Shown one piece after another: positions 1-10,000 of a stretch of DNA of 64,000 nt. The translations under genes and the position numbers were made by a program. Location of the stretch: assembly GCA_002437305.1 (NCBI GenBank), contig DJOW01000055.1, positions 1-64,000 on the forward strand, in the 5' to 3' direction. Positions within the stretch are counted from its first letter, which is position 1, and each line of letters begins with the position of its first letter. The notes under the pieces are model-generated. The model saw nothing but the letters and a program-made list of their open reading frames with translations. It did not search any database and was not told the origin of the DNA. This DNA is from Bacteroidales bacterium UBA6428 (GTDB taxonomy: Bacteria > Bacteroidota > Bacteroidia > Bacteroidales > UBA932).

Positions 1-76
1 TCCCGCTCACGAAAGGGCCGGGGCCAAGGCACCGCCGTGCGCCAAGTAGCGGAATACGCATAACCAGCCAATCAAC
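1..76. other. window edge, no supported gene
   Basis: On the plus strand a frame stays open from base 1 to a TAA at 61-63 and would be the last 20 codons of a gene convergent with the next one. On the minus strand an ATG near 63 opens a frame that runs off the edge. Neither peptide is one I recognise and the stretch is too short to decide. Confidence 0.2.
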
Positions 77-961
77 TTACCGTCCTAGGACGAACATCTG
101 GGAGGCATGGGTGCGCGGAAGGGTCTGGAGGTTGGTGACATCCTTGGCGGTCAGGCTATTGCCGCGGTCTCCAGGCTGCCTGCCGGAGGATAATGGGGAC
201 GAGGCTGCCTGGATGGAGTGGAGGGCTTCGGCTGCGGAGCCGAAAGCCAGGGACGGGGTGTTGTTGTTCTCGCTGAGGTGACAGAGGAATATGTCCCTGA
301 GTCCCGGGTGCCAGAACCGGCGGATGGCGGAAGCGCACTCATCATTGCTGAGATGACCGTTACCCTGGCAGATTCTCATCTTAAGATCATGAGGGTAGGG
401 GCCGCCGATAAGCATTCCCGAATCGTAGTTTGACTCGATGACGACCGCGTCCGCCTTCCGGGCATATTCAATGGCCTCGTCCGTCACCCTGCCGGCATCG
501 GTCATCAGAAAGAACCGGACACCGGCCCATTCGATGTAGTAGCCTACGGTCTGGGTAGCGTCATGCGGGACGATGAAATGGCTGACAAGCGGTGAAACGT
601 CCTCCGGGGCATCCCCGCGCAGGCATATCCGCAAAGGGACGCCTTCAGGGAGATCCTTCCTGAAATCCTGGATGTAATCCCTTGTGAAAGTGTGATGCGC
701 CAGGGCATTGTGAAGCACAGTTGTGGCGTACACAGGCTTCTTCAGATGCTTGCAGTAAGAGCCAAGATGCCTTATGTGGTCCAAGTGATCGTGAGTGACA
801 AGTACAGCCTGGAAGGAATCCGTGTCCAGGCCGTGTTCCATGAGGGTCTTTTTCAACCGTCGCACGCTCACTCCGGAGTCAATGAGAAGTCCCGATCGGC
901 CGTCCGAAAGAAAATAGCAGTTGCCGCAGCTTCCGCTTGAAAGACTGAGAAACTTCAGCAT
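77..961 (-). CDS. MBL-fold metallo-hydrolase, WalJ/YycJ-like
   Basis: A 294-residue metallo-beta-lactamase-fold hydrolase. It begins MLKFLSLSSGSCGNCYFL, as in the YycJ/WalJ group, and carries the metal-binding motif THDHLDH near residue 60, a later LMTDAG aspartate region and a C-terminal CHLSENNN histidine segment. In other bacteria this group is linked to cell-wall metabolism and DNA repair; the substrate here is unknown. I chose the ATG at 961 because its A is shared with the TGA of the upstream TPR gene (TGATG), which implies translational coupling. An upstream in-frame start at 982 would overlap that gene. The last 40 residues after the conserved core are not recognisable. Family confidence is high, role is inference. 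Confidence 0.85.
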   Translation of the reverse strand: MLKFLSLSSGSCGNCYFLSDGRSGLLIDSGVSVRRLKKTLMEHGLDTDSFQAVLVTHDHLDHIRHLGSYCKHLKKPVYATTVLHNALAHHTFTRDYIQDFRKDLPEGVPLRICLRGDAPEDVSPLVSHFIVPHDATQTVGYYIEWAGVRFFLMTDAGRVTDEAIEYARKADAVVIESNYDSGMLIGGPYPHDLKMRICQGNGHLSNDECASAIRRFWHPGLRDIFLCHLSENNNTPSLAFGSAAEALHSIQAASSPLSSGRQPGDRGNSLTAKDVTNLQTLPRTHASQMFVLGR

Positions 962-2991
962 CAGTTCTTCTCCTCCTCGCAATATTTCGAGATCACCCTG
1001 TAGGCGTCTCCGACCCCAAGCTCTCCGGCCCGGGACAGGTCAATACAGCCTTTCTCCTTATCTTTCAGATAGATCAGCACCAAACCTCTGTTATAATACG
1101 CATCACCCATGTAAGGGTAGACATCAATGGCTTTTGTGTAGTTCTCGACAGACTCCACAAATCGGGATGAGAGGCAGTAAAGGTTGCCGAGATTGAAATA
1201 GACATAAGGGATCCCGGGAAGTATCTTGTCTGCGGCCAGCATGTCGTCGATCGCTTCTGAGTAGTCGTAGGTGCGGCTGACCTGATCCCGCACCCGGGCC
1301 CTTGCCGTGCCTTTGTCATCCATGGTCAATGTCTGGACATTGCTCTCAATTGAGGATATGAAATCTATCATCTCAGCCCTGAGAACTCCCCGCTCAAGAT
1401 GGTAGAACGCCTTGTAGTACTCAGAGTACTTTCCCGATCCCTCCGCGTCGACGGCGGTGTCAAAGTAGCCAAGCGCCGATGTGTACTGCTTGGACTGGAC
1501 CGCGTAGAGACCGCGTATGAAAGCCCTGTCCGCATCCGACATGGAACCGGAATCGCCGGCTGACAGATATGAGTCTCCATAGAGAGAGGCGTCGATTCCG
1601 TGAGCGAAGACAGGCTTGGCAATGGAATCGGAATTCGACACGGTCAAAGGTATCGGAGAATCCGTGATGTACTTGTCGATCAGAGGATTCTCGTAGCGGT
1701 GCCGCAAGGCGAAGTTCTGGTTGTCGCGGCTGGCGGACAGACTGAACTTGTAAAGCGGCTTCAACCGGATGTTGATGTCCCTGTTCTGCAGGAGCTCGTT
1801 GTCGAAATCCTTTTTGGCGAAATCCGCGTCAAGAGCGATCAAAGAGCTGTATTTTTTCGTGGTGTCCGCGAATGAGCCCTTGTCAGACGCGTTCCTGGCA
1901 CGATATTCCTGGACTTTCTTTTGCGCTATGTCATAATCCTGCTTCGAGGATTTGGTCCTCCCGAGCATATTCTTTACGTAGGACCGGTTCAGGTAAGCCT
2001 TAGCGAAGTCCGGGTAAAGCTCAATGGCTTTGTCATAGTCATCAAGCGCATCGTTCCAGCGTCCCATTCTTACAAAGTAGGACGCGCGGTTGTAGTAGGC
2101 AAGCACATTTTCAGGATTGATGTTGATGACATGGTCCATGTCCGCGAGGGCGTCATCCATGTTCCCTACCTGAGCGTTGATAAGACTGCGGTTGTACAAT
2201 GTCAAAGCATTGCCCGGCTCATCCTTCAGGACGCGGTCAAGGTCTCTCATCGCAGCGTTGTAATTGTGCTGGTCATAATACATCAGAGCCCGGTTGAAAT
2301 AGGCGAAAGTGTTGGTAGTGTCAAGTCCGATCGCCTTGTCCATGTCCGCGATGGCGTCCTTGTAGTCCTTTTTCAAAGCGAACACCCGCCCCCGCCTTAT
2401 GTAGCCCTCAGGGTCGAAGCGGTCCAACTTGATGGCTTTGTTGTAGTCGTCAAGGGCCTTGGTGGTGTCATTGAGGAAGAGATAGCAGGCTCCGCGGTTC
2501 AGGTAGGCGGAAGGATCTTTCGGATCTTTTCGTATGTAGCGGTTGAAATCATCCACCGCCTTGTCAAACTGCCGGGCAAGGAAATATGTCACTCCCCTGC
2601 TGAAATAGAGGCCGTTAAGTCCGGGGCGAAGCTCCATTGCCCTGTCCAGGTCCTTAAGTGCCTGGTCATACTTTCCGAAACGGCTCAGCGTGATCGCCCT
2701 GAAATGGTACCCGTTTGTGAAGACCGGGTTCAGACGTATGGCCGTGTTGAAGTCATTCTGCGCGCCCCGGAGATCTCCGAGGTTGTACTTGGCGATGCCT
2801 CTGTAGAAAAAAGTCCAGCAATCCGTCGAGTCAAGGCGTGCCAGAACATTGAACTGGCTGATGGCCTGGGAATATTTTCCCTCCGCCAAGGCCTGCCGGC
2901 CTCTGAAGCTAAAGACATCCTTGTCGTACTGCGCATTGGAGACCAAAGCCAGACACAACAGGAAAAACAGAGTCAGCATGGACCTTTTCAT
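961..2991 (-). CDS. TPR-repeat secreted protein
   Basis: A 676-residue protein with an N-terminal signal peptide (MKRSMLTLFFLLCLALVSNAQ) followed by about ten consecutive 34-residue tetratricopeptide repeats in the first 370 residues. Each shows the usual pattern such as AYxNRG...DALxDYDKAI...P. A non-repeat middle part (roughly 370-510) is followed by two or three more TPR units near the C-terminus. This architecture is common in Bacteroidetes and points to a periplasmic scaffold for protein-protein contacts; no catalytic motif is visible. The ATG at 2991 was preferred over a TTG at 3042 because it starts the signal peptide and lies downstream of a TATCTTTG element. Its stop overlaps the start of the downstream metallo-hydrolase gene by one base. 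Confidence 0.8.
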   Translation of the reverse strand: MKRSMLTLFFLLCLALVSNAQYDKDVFSFRGRQALAEGKYSQAISQFNVLARLDSTDCWTFFYRGIAKYNLGDLRGAQNDFNTAIRLNPVFTNGYHFRAITLSRFGKYDQALKDLDRAMELRPGLNGLYFSRGVTYFLARQFDKAVDDFNRYIRKDPKDPSAYLNRGACYLFLNDTTKALDDYNKAIKLDRFDPEGYIRRGRVFALKKDYKDAIADMDKAIGLDTTNTFAYFNRALMYYDQHNYNAAMRDLDRVLKDEPGNALTLYNRSLINAQVGNMDDALADMDHVININPENVLAYYNRASYFVRMGRWNDALDDYDKAIELYPDFAKAYLNRSYVKNMLGRTKSSKQDYDIAQKKVQEYRARNASDKGSFADTTKKYSSLIALDADFAKKDFDNELLQNRDINIRLKPLYKFSLSASRDNQNFALRHRYENPLIDKYITDSPIPLTVSNSDSIAKPVFAHGIDASLYGDSYLSAGDSGSMSDADRAFIRGLYAVQSKQYTSALGYFDTAVDAEGSGKYSEYYKAFYHLERGVLRAEMIDFISSIESNVQTLTMDDKGTARARVRDQVSRTYDYSEAIDDMLAADKILPGIPYVYFNLGNLYCLSSRFVESVENYTKAIDVYPYMGDAYYNRGLVLIYLKDKEKGCIDLSRAGELGVGDAYRVISKYCEEEKN

Positions 2992-3024
2992 ACAAATATA
3001 TTTTACTTTAAGCCTTAAAATTCC

Positions 3025-3047
3025 TATTTTTGTCGTTTGCAAAGATA
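3025..3047. promoter_or_regulatory. overlapping divergent promoter elements
   Basis: Two Bacteroidetes -7 type elements (TAnnTTTG) face away from each other. TATTTTTG at 3025-3032 on the plus strand would serve the M28-like gene. TATCTTTG, read on the minus strand from 3047 to 3040, would serve the TPR gene and give a leader of about 40 bases. Neither has a clear TTTG element 20 bp upstream. A second minus-strand match (TATATTTG, 3000-2993) is too close to the ATG. Confidence 0.45.
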
Positions 3048-3062
3048 AACATTTATCGTGCC

Positions 3063-4067
3063 TTGAAGACGCTTTTAAGTAATTTTTTCATTTTGATTCT
3101 CCTCGTGGCCGGCGCAGGGGAACTTCCCGCGCGGCGGTCAGATGTCAAATTTGTGCCTTCCGGGCGCAATGCCGAGAAAATAATCAACGCGGACAATCTC
3201 CGGATGCAGGTGGAGTTTCTGACCGACACGACATTCAAGGGACGCGCGACAGGCTCATTGGGCGCGGCCGAGGCGGCTCTTTGGATCTCAAGGCGCTACG
3301 TGGACGCCGGGCTGATGCCTATGGGCGGGAGCTGGAGCCGGTCCTTCAAAGTGGGCGACGCAGTGGGGCGCAACATCATCGGGTTTCTCCCCGGAAAGAG
3401 AGAGAGCGTCAAGGAAATGTACACCATCGTCTCCGCCAACTACGACAGTCATGGAGTCATTGAAGGACATTTTTACCCGGGAGCCGACAACAACGCGTCA
3501 GGTGTGGTGGCGATGATAAGCGTGGCGGAAATGTTCGGCAAGATGAAGTCGCTTGGCCGGTCCTACGGGAAAAACATGATATTCGTGGCCACAGACGCCA
3601 AGGAAAAAAACTCCGCGGGAGCCGAGGCCTTGATGGAGGAGATCCGCTCCGGAAGGCTCAAAGACCCGGTCAGCGGAGAGACCGTCACTCTGGAAAAGAT
3701 CCACTCAACTGTTGTCCTGGACATTATAGGGAGCACTTTGGAGCCTCTCCACAAAGACAGGGAAGACTATCTGATCATGCTCAGCGGCGGACAGTACACC
3801 TTTGATTTCCTGCGCGCCAACGAGGAAAAGGGACTCGGTCTCGACATCTCGACAAACTATTACGGGAGCAAAAGCTTCACCGAGATGTTCCACAGCAGGT
3901 TCGGGGACCAGAAGATCTTCGTCAGGGACGGTCTGGTCTGCGCGGTGTTCACATCAGGAATCACGATGAACACAAACAAGACTAGCGACACCGCGGACAC
4001 GCTGGACTATGAGGTGCTGCGCAAAAGAATATTCCTGGTCTTCCATTGGCTTGAAAAAATACTCTGA
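3063..4067 (+). CDS. M28-family-like protein lacking zinc histidines
   Basis: About 334 residues with a hydrophobic N-terminal signal segment and the layout of an M28 aminopeptidase domain: SANYDSHG, GADNNASG, TDAKEKNSAGA, LDIIGS and a C-terminal TSGITMNTNKTSDT. In active M28 enzymes these places read HYD, GADDNxSG, an EE pair and TGxHxDYHxPxDT. Here the ligand histidine of HxD is Asn (about 3438), the catalytic EE pair is KE, and both histidine positions of the last motif are Thr and Asn. It is therefore probably a non-catalytic M28-fold protein. No ATG exists at the 5' end: TTG 3063 gives a normal signal peptide, while TTG 3030 would overlap the promoter-like element. It ends two bases before the next start, so it heads an operon. 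Confidence 0.7.
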   Translation: MKTLLSNFFILILLVAGAGELPARRSDVKFVPSGRNAEKIINADNLRMQVEFLTDTTFKGRATGSLGAAEAALWISRRYVDAGLMPMGGSWSRSFKVGDAVGRNIIGFLPGKRESVKEMYTIVSANYDSHGVIEGHFYPGADNNASGVVAMISVAEMFGKMKSLGRSYGKNMIFVATDAKEKNSAGAEALMEEIRSGRLKDPVSGETVTLEKIHSTVVLDIIGSTLEPLHKDREDYLIMLSGGQYTFDFLRANEEKGLGLDISTNYYGSKSFTEMFHSRFGDQKIFVRDGLVCAVFTSGITMNTNKTSDTADTLDYEVLRKRIFLVFHWLEKIL

Positions 4068-4069
4068 CT

Positions 4070-5920
4070 ATGAAAGAATTCTGGTCCATGATGAGGCGTT
4101 ATGTGGCGCCGTTCAAGAAATATCTCATCGGCTCGGTAGTGCTGAACATCCTGTCGGCCGTGTTCAACATTTTCTCGTTCGCGATCATCGTGCCGATCCT
4201 GCGCATCCTCTTCAAGATCAACGAGACGGAATATTCCTTTACCCCATGGGACGAGGTTTGGAGAATGCCGTTCAATGATTTGGGGGACGCTTTCATGGCA
4301 AACATCTACTGGATGCTTGAGCGGCAGATCTCTGCTTTGGGCGCCTCCACGGTGCTGCTGTTTCTGTGCTTGTTCCTTATCGTGATGACCGCCCTTAAGA
4401 CAGCCTGCTACTTCGGTTCGTCCGCCGTAATGGTCCCGATCAGGACAGGGGTGGTGAAAAACATCAGAATGGACATCTACAACAAGATACTGGCTCTGCC
4501 TCTCGGCTTTTTCTCGGAGGAGAAGAAAGGGGACATCATCGCCAGGATGAGCGGAGACGTGCAGGAGGTCGAGAACTCGATCACCGGCTCGATCGAGATG
4601 TTGATCAAGAATCCGATACTGATCATTCTCTATTTCGTGGCCTTGCTTGTCATAAGTTGGCAGATGACAGCGTTCACAATCCTCTTTGCCCCTGTCATGA
4701 TGTGGGTTATGGGTGTCGTCGGAAAGAATCTTAAGAGGAAATCCCTTGAGGTCCAACAGCTTTGGAGCGATGTTATGGCCCAGGTGGAAGAGACGCTCGG
4801 CGGGCTTCGCATCATCAAGGCTTTCATCGCGGAGAAGAAGATGTCCGGAAGGTTCGACAATGTCACAGAAGCGATGAGGAGGAAGAGCAACCGTGTGGCC
4901 ATACGCCAGTCACTCGCCCACCCTATGAGCGAATTTCTGGGAACAGTGCTGATCATGATCGTGCTTTGGTTCGGAGGGACCCTGATCCTTGGAGGAAAGT
5001 CTACGATCGACGCCCCGATATTCATTTACTACATGGTGATCCTCTACAGCATCATCAATCCTATCAAGGACTTCGCCAAGGCAGGCTACGCTATTCCCAA
5101 AGGAATGGCCTCGATGGAGAGGATCAACAAGATCCTGGACGCGGAGAACAACATCACTGAGCCATCGGATCCGAAACCGCTTGACGGCTTCAATGAAAAG
5201 CTGTCATTCAACCATGTGAATTTCCGCTACCCTGACGGACACAGATTGATTCTGGATGATGTCAGCCTCGAGATTCCTAAAGGCAAGACCATCGCCATTG
5301 TGGGGGCATCGGGAGCAGGCAAGTCTACCCTCGTTGATCTGATTCCAAGATTCTACGATCCTACCGGGGGCTCGATCACGCTTGACGGGATCGACATCAA
5401 GGATGTCAGGACAACGGATCTGAGGAGCCTCATAGGGAACGTCAACCAGGAATCGATCCTGTTCAATGACACTATCTTCAACAACATCGCCTTCGGGGTG
5501 GAGAACGCGACGATGGAGAGAGTGGTCGAGGCTGCCAAGGTCGCCAACGCCCACGACTTCATCATGGAGAAAGATGGCGGCTACGGTTTCAACATCGGAG
5601 ACCGCGGAATCAAGTTGTCCGGCGGGCAGAGGCAGAGGATAAGCATCGCAAGGGCGATACTGAAGAATCCTCCGATTCTGATCCTGGACGAAGCCACGGC
5701 CTCTCTTGACACCGAGTCCGAAAAGATCGTGCAGGAGGCTCTGGACAGGCTCATGTCCAGCCGTACCACAATAGCCATCGCCCACAGGCTCTCCACAATC
5801 AGGAACGCCGACGAGATCATCGTCATGGACGAGGGACGGATCGTGGAGCGAGGAAGACATGACGAGCTGCTGGCCTTGAACGGTCACTATAGAAAGTTGA
5901 ACGACATGCAGGCCATTTAG
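4070..5920 (+). CDS. ABC exporter (MsbA-like half transporter)
   Basis: A 616-residue fused permease and ATPase. The first 340 residues hold about six membrane helices of the type-I exporter fold. The C-terminal nucleotide-binding domain shows Walker A GASGAGKST (near 410), a Q-loop, the signature LSGGQRQR, Walker B ILILDEATASLD and the switch histidine in AHRLST. Proteins of this type act as homodimers in the inner membrane; MsbA flips lipid A, others export peptides or drugs. The substrate cannot be read here. The long segment between the first two helices (residues 45-85) is typical of Bacteroidetes members. The gene starts two bases after the M28-like gene and is followed after 23 bases by the CBM9-like gene. 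Confidence 0.85.
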   Translation: MKEFWSMMRRYVAPFKKYLIGSVVLNILSAVFNIFSFAIIVPILRILFKINETEYSFTPWDEVWRMPFNDLGDAFMANIYWMLERQISALGASTVLLFLCLFLIVMTALKTACYFGSSAVMVPIRTGVVKNIRMDIYNKILALPLGFFSEEKKGDIIARMSGDVQEVENSITGSIEMLIKNPILIILYFVALLVISWQMTAFTILFAPVMMWVMGVVGKNLKRKSLEVQQLWSDVMAQVEETLGGLRIIKAFIAEKKMSGRFDNVTEAMRRKSNRVAIRQSLAHPMSEFLGTVLIMIVLWFGGTLILGGKSTIDAPIFIYYMVILYSIINPIKDFAKAGYAIPKGMASMERINKILDAENNITEPSDPKPLDGFNEKLSFNHVNFRYPDGHRLILDDVSLEIPKGKTIAIVGASGAGKSTLVDLIPRFYDPTGGSITLDGIDIKDVRTTDLRSLIGNVNQESILFNDTIFNNIAFGVENATMERVVEAAKVANAHDFIMEKDGGYGFNIGDRGIKLSGGQRQRISIARAILKNPPILILDEATASLDTESEKIVQEALDRLMSSRTTIAIAHRLSTIRNADEIIVMDEGRIVERGRHDELLALNGHYRKLNDMQAI

Positions 5921-5943
5921 CCGGACTGGTTGTTATATGAGAA

Positions 5944-6606
5944 ATGATGAATAATGTTATTAAACGGGTCAGGGTTCCTTTTATTGAAGGGCTTGAAGGT
6001 ATGAACCTTTCGGAATTGGACCTTGCGATGGAGAACAGCGCGTCCAAGTTCGCGGTCTGCGAGCGGAATTGGCCCAAAGACGCCCCCTATGCTCCTGATT
6101 GCAATGGTTCGATCGCCCGATCGGCGACCCATCTTGCAGTGATGTTCCACGTCAGAGGCCTGGATCTTCGCGCCAAGGCGCTTGAGGACAACGGGAAAAG
6201 TTGGGAGGACAGTTGCTGTGAGTTCTTCGTGACCGATCCTTACGATGGCACTTATTACAATCTCGAGCTAACCTGCATCGGCTCTCTGCTGGCGTCAAAG
6301 AGAACAAGCCGGACCAACAAGACAATGATCCCCTCCACACTGCTGTCAAGCGTCATCCGCCATAGCTCCCTTGAAAGAAAGGAAATCGACATCAAGGACA
6401 GAATTTTCGGTTGGACGACTGCGATGCTGATACCTTTCGAATTGATAGGACTGGACAGGAACAACCTGCCTGTCAGCCTTAGGGGAAATTTCTACAAGTG
6501 CGGAGATTCGACCGCGCATCCTCACTACCTGAGCTGGAATCCGATAAGGACACCCAAACCGGATTTTCACAGGCCGGAGTTCTTCGGTGAGATTATTTTC
6601 AAATAA
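5944..6606 (+). CDS. CBM9-like carbohydrate-binding protein
   Basis: A 220-residue protein matching the family-9-like carbohydrate-binding proteins of Bacteroidetes. It has the motif WEDSCCEFFVT followed by YYNLELTCIGSLL, and a C-terminal FYKCGD...HPHYLSWNPI.TPKPDFHRPEFFGEIIF, which is the usual ending of this family. There is no signal peptide, so it is presumably cytoplasmic or relies on another gene. No catalytic domain is attached. Start is ATG ATG at 5944/5947. It lies in a plus-strand run between the ABC exporter and a VanZ-like gene; this neighbourhood does not tell which sugar is bound. Confidence 0.75.
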   Translation: MMNNVIKRVRVPFIEGLEGMNLSELDLAMENSASKFAVCERNWPKDAPYAPDCNGSIARSATHLAVMFHVRGLDLRAKALEDNGKSWEDSCCEFFVTDPYDGTYYNLELTCIGSLLASKRTSRTNKTMIPSTLLSSVIRHSSLERKEIDIKDRIFGWTTAMLIPFELIGLDRNNLPVSLRGNFYKCGDSTAHPHYLSWNPIRTPKPDFHRPEFFGEIIFK

Positions 6607-6616
6607 CGTGAAGAAA

Positions 6617-7030
6617 ATGAAGGTAAGAAATGTCTTGTCTTTAATCCTGTTCATCGCTTACCTCGGAGCGGTGGCCTACTGCTGCTTCGGGTATTTCAGC
6701 GACCTTCCCGATGTCGGGAGCGAGACTTTCCTGGGGATACCGATGGACAAGGTCGTACATTTCATCATGTTTTTTCCATTCCCGATTCTTTGCCACCTGG
6801 TCTTCTCCGGACGGGCAAGAAAAAGACCTTATGGGACATTGATCTCGGCCGGTTGTGTCTTTCTGGCCGGCTGCGCGATAGCGGCGGCGACTGAGATCGG
6901 GCAATACTACACAGAGTACAGAAGCTGCGATGTCAAAGACTTTATCGCAGACTGCCTCGCCCTGACCTTATCGTCACTTGTCATTCTTGGAATTGAGACA
7001 CTCATCGCGAAAAAAAGAAAACAAATATGA
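6617..7030 (+). CDS. VanZ-like membrane protein
   Basis: A small integral membrane protein (137 residues) with about four transmembrane segments. It carries the VanZ family marks DKVVHFIMFFP (conserved Asp-Lys...His after helix 1) and TEIGQYYTEYRSCDVKDFIADCLA (conserved Glu, Gln, Arg and Asp before helix 4). Its role in this setting is unknown; the name comes from a teicoplanin-resistance protein and does not by itself imply resistance. The ATG at 6617 follows the CBM9-like stop; GTG codons at 6587 and 6608 are possible but would start inside or directly at the previous stop. Its TGA overlaps the next ATG (ATGA), so it is coupled to the amidase gene. Confidence 0.7.
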   Translation: MKVRNVLSLILFIAYLGAVAYCCFGYFSDLPDVGSETFLGIPMDKVVHFIMFFPFPILCHLVFSGRARKRPYGTLISAGCVFLAGCAIAAATEIGQYYTEYRSCDVKDFIADCLALTLSSLVILGIETLIAKKRKQI

Positions 7031-10000
7031 TCAAAAGAATACTGACTGCCGTGGTCCTCGCCGGGATCATGAGCGCAAGCCTTGGCGCCCAATCCGTGAA
7101 AGATTTCAAGGACGCCGTGGATTCACTCCAGACACTGCTCATCGGCAGGTCAAGGGTGTCATCGCAAGTCAAGGCAAACAAGGTTGTGCGTAGGGGCTAC
7201 TCGCTTGATTTCTATTTTACTCCTTCGTTGGGCGATTTTCCCTGGAGGGGACAAGACGTTGAATGGCTTAGGGAGACCCTGACGGAGCTGATGCCGGAAT
7301 CATGCTCCAAATACCACATAGGCGACATTTTCGTGGGCAAGAACAAGATTGAGTCCTACGTTACTCCCCGGCCGGGGAACGACGGAAGACCCTCCGACAA
7401 TAGGTTCAGGACCAAGGACCTGCGCAATGTCGAACCATTCATTGTAAAGCAAGGTGGATTGGATTTTGCCAACGGGCTAGCAGGGCGCAACATAGCACTC
7501 TGGCAGAGCCACGGGCGCTACTTTGAAGAGGAAACCGATCGTTGGGAGTGGCAAAGGGCTCCGATGTTCCAGACTGTCGAGGACATGTACACGCAGAGCT
7601 ACGTCCTGCCGTTCCTTATTCCGATGCTGGAAAACGCAGGCGCCTATGTGATGACTCCGCGCGAAAGAGACCCCCAGACCAATGAGGTCATCGCGGACAA
7701 CGATCCCGCCTTCGAGACTGGCCGGGGAGAGGGTGTCAGAATCGAAGGAAGGTACACCGAGAACGGGACATGGTCTGACGCAGGTGTCGGATTCGCGGAC
7801 GCCAAACCGACATATTCAGGGCTCGAGAATCCATTCCGGATGGGTACCGCAAGACAGTCTGGCTGCAAAAGGAACCCACGAGACAAAACATCCGAGGCGC
7901 GTTGGATCCCGGACATTCCCCAAAGGGGTGAATATTCAGTCTACATTTCCTACAAAAGCCTGCCGCACAGTTCTCCTTGCGCCCACTACACGGTCAAACA
8001 TCTTGGAGGCGAAAGCGAGTTCACCGTCAATCAGAAAATGGGCGGAGGAACATGGATCTACCTCGGGACCTTCGAGTTTGACAAAGGCACAGACGGCTGC
8101 GTGATTCTCGACAACGATGTGCCCAAAGGCTTCAATGTGGACAGAAACTCCATCATAACAGCCGACGCAGTGCGCTTCGGAGGCGGAATGGGCAAAATAG
8201 CAAGAGGCCGGAAAGACCAGCCTGTCAGTGAATATTCCACCTCAGGTCTTCCATCCTTCACCGAAGGCGCCCTGTACTGGATGCAGTGGGCGGGGACAGA
8301 CTCGACTGTCCTCGGCAAATTTGAGGACGACTACACCTCAGACTACGGAGACCGCGGGGCGTGGGTAGGATGGATGACCGGCGGATCAAGGACAAATCCA
8401 AAGGCCAAGGGCCTTGGAATTCCGATAGACCTGTCGTTCGCATTCCACACGGACGCCGGGACAACCCCGAATGACTCGATCATCGGGACCCTGTCCATCT
8501 ACACCCTGATGTGCGACGGGAGCGACAAATTCGCGAACGGAGAAGACAGGCTCCAGCAAAGAATGTACGCTGATTTCGTGCAGACAGAGATTGTGAGCGA
8601 TGTGCGCGGTGGGTTCGACCCGGACTGGAGCCGAAGGGGCCTGTGGGACCGTTCCTACAGCGAGTCCCGGACAGCAACCGTTCCCGCCATGCTGCTTGAG
8701 CTTCTTTCGCACCAGAACTTCGCAGACATGAAATTCGGCCTGGACCCGTCATTCAGATTCACTGTCAGCCGAGCCATTTACAAAGGTATGCTGAAATACC
8801 TGAGCGCCCGGTACGGCTGCGGGTACAGCGTGCAGCCTCTGCCTGTAAACTCATTCGCGTCTTCCTTCTCAGGGGCTCCGTCCAATGGCCGGATCAGGCT
8901 TTCATGGAAGGCGACCTTCGACGTACAGGAGCCGACAGCCGAGCCAACGGGCTACATTCTCCAGACGCGTCTGGATGACGGGGCGTTCGATTCAGGAAGG
9001 GTTCTGAAGGACTTGGACACATCCGGAGACGAGATCTCCACAGAGGTGACCATCAAGCCGGGGCACATCTACAGCTACAGGATAACAGCATTCAACAACG
9101 GCGGAAAGAGTTTTCCTTCCGAGGTTCTCAGCGTGGGAGTTCCGGAAGACGGATGCGGCAAAAGTGTCCTTGTGGTCAACAATTTCACCAGGGTCTCTTC
9201 TCCGGCCTGGTTCGATTCCCCCGAATACGCAGGATTCGACGGGGACCTTGACGCCGGGGTTCCTTATGTGAAGGAAATCAACTTCATAGGACAACAATAC
9301 CAATTCCGCCGCGGGCTTCCATGGCTTGACGATGACAATCCGGGGTTCGGAGCCGCATGGACTGATGAGGCAGGCAAGGTCTTCGCCGGCAACACATTCG
9401 ACTACTGCGGAATCCATGGCAAGGCCATCATGAAGGCCGGTTACGCCTTCCATTCCTCAAGTGTGGCCGCCTACACGTCCTCCGCTGAAGATTTGGCCGG
9501 GAATGACATGGCACTGGATCTGGTCTGCGGCAAGCAGGTCACAACGGTTGTAGGCTCCGGCAAGGTACCTGACCGGTACGAGGTCTTCCCTACCGCCTTG
9601 CGCCAGGCAATAAGAAATTACACGGACAAAGGTGGGAATGTGATTGTTTCCGGGGCGAACATCGGCACGGATGTCTGGGATGGCATCTACCCTGTCCGGA
9701 AAGACAGCATCAACACTGTCTCCTCCAAAGAGTTCGTGACGAAGACTCTTGGCTACAGGTGGATGACAAACTATGCCAGCCGAAACGCAACCGTGGCGGC
9801 AAAGGGCGACAGCCCGCTTAAGCTTGAGCAAAAGGAGTTTTCTTTCCACAAAGATCGCAATCCCAAGATTTACAACGTGGAGACTCCAGACGGGATTGTT
9901 CCTTCTTCAGAAAGGTCGCGGACATTCCTTCGCTACACGGACACAAACATCTCGGCGGGAACATGCTTTGAGGGCAACGGCTACAGAGCTGTCTGCATAG

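Noticed and set aside
2993..3000. TATATTTG as promoter of the TPR gene
   Set aside because: It lies two bases from the ATG, so transcription would begin inside the gene; TATCTTTG further upstream fits better.
1921..3018. Long plus-strand open frame opposite the TPR gene
   Set aside because: It is antisense to a clear TPR repeat protein and its residues mirror the repeat; no family resemblance.
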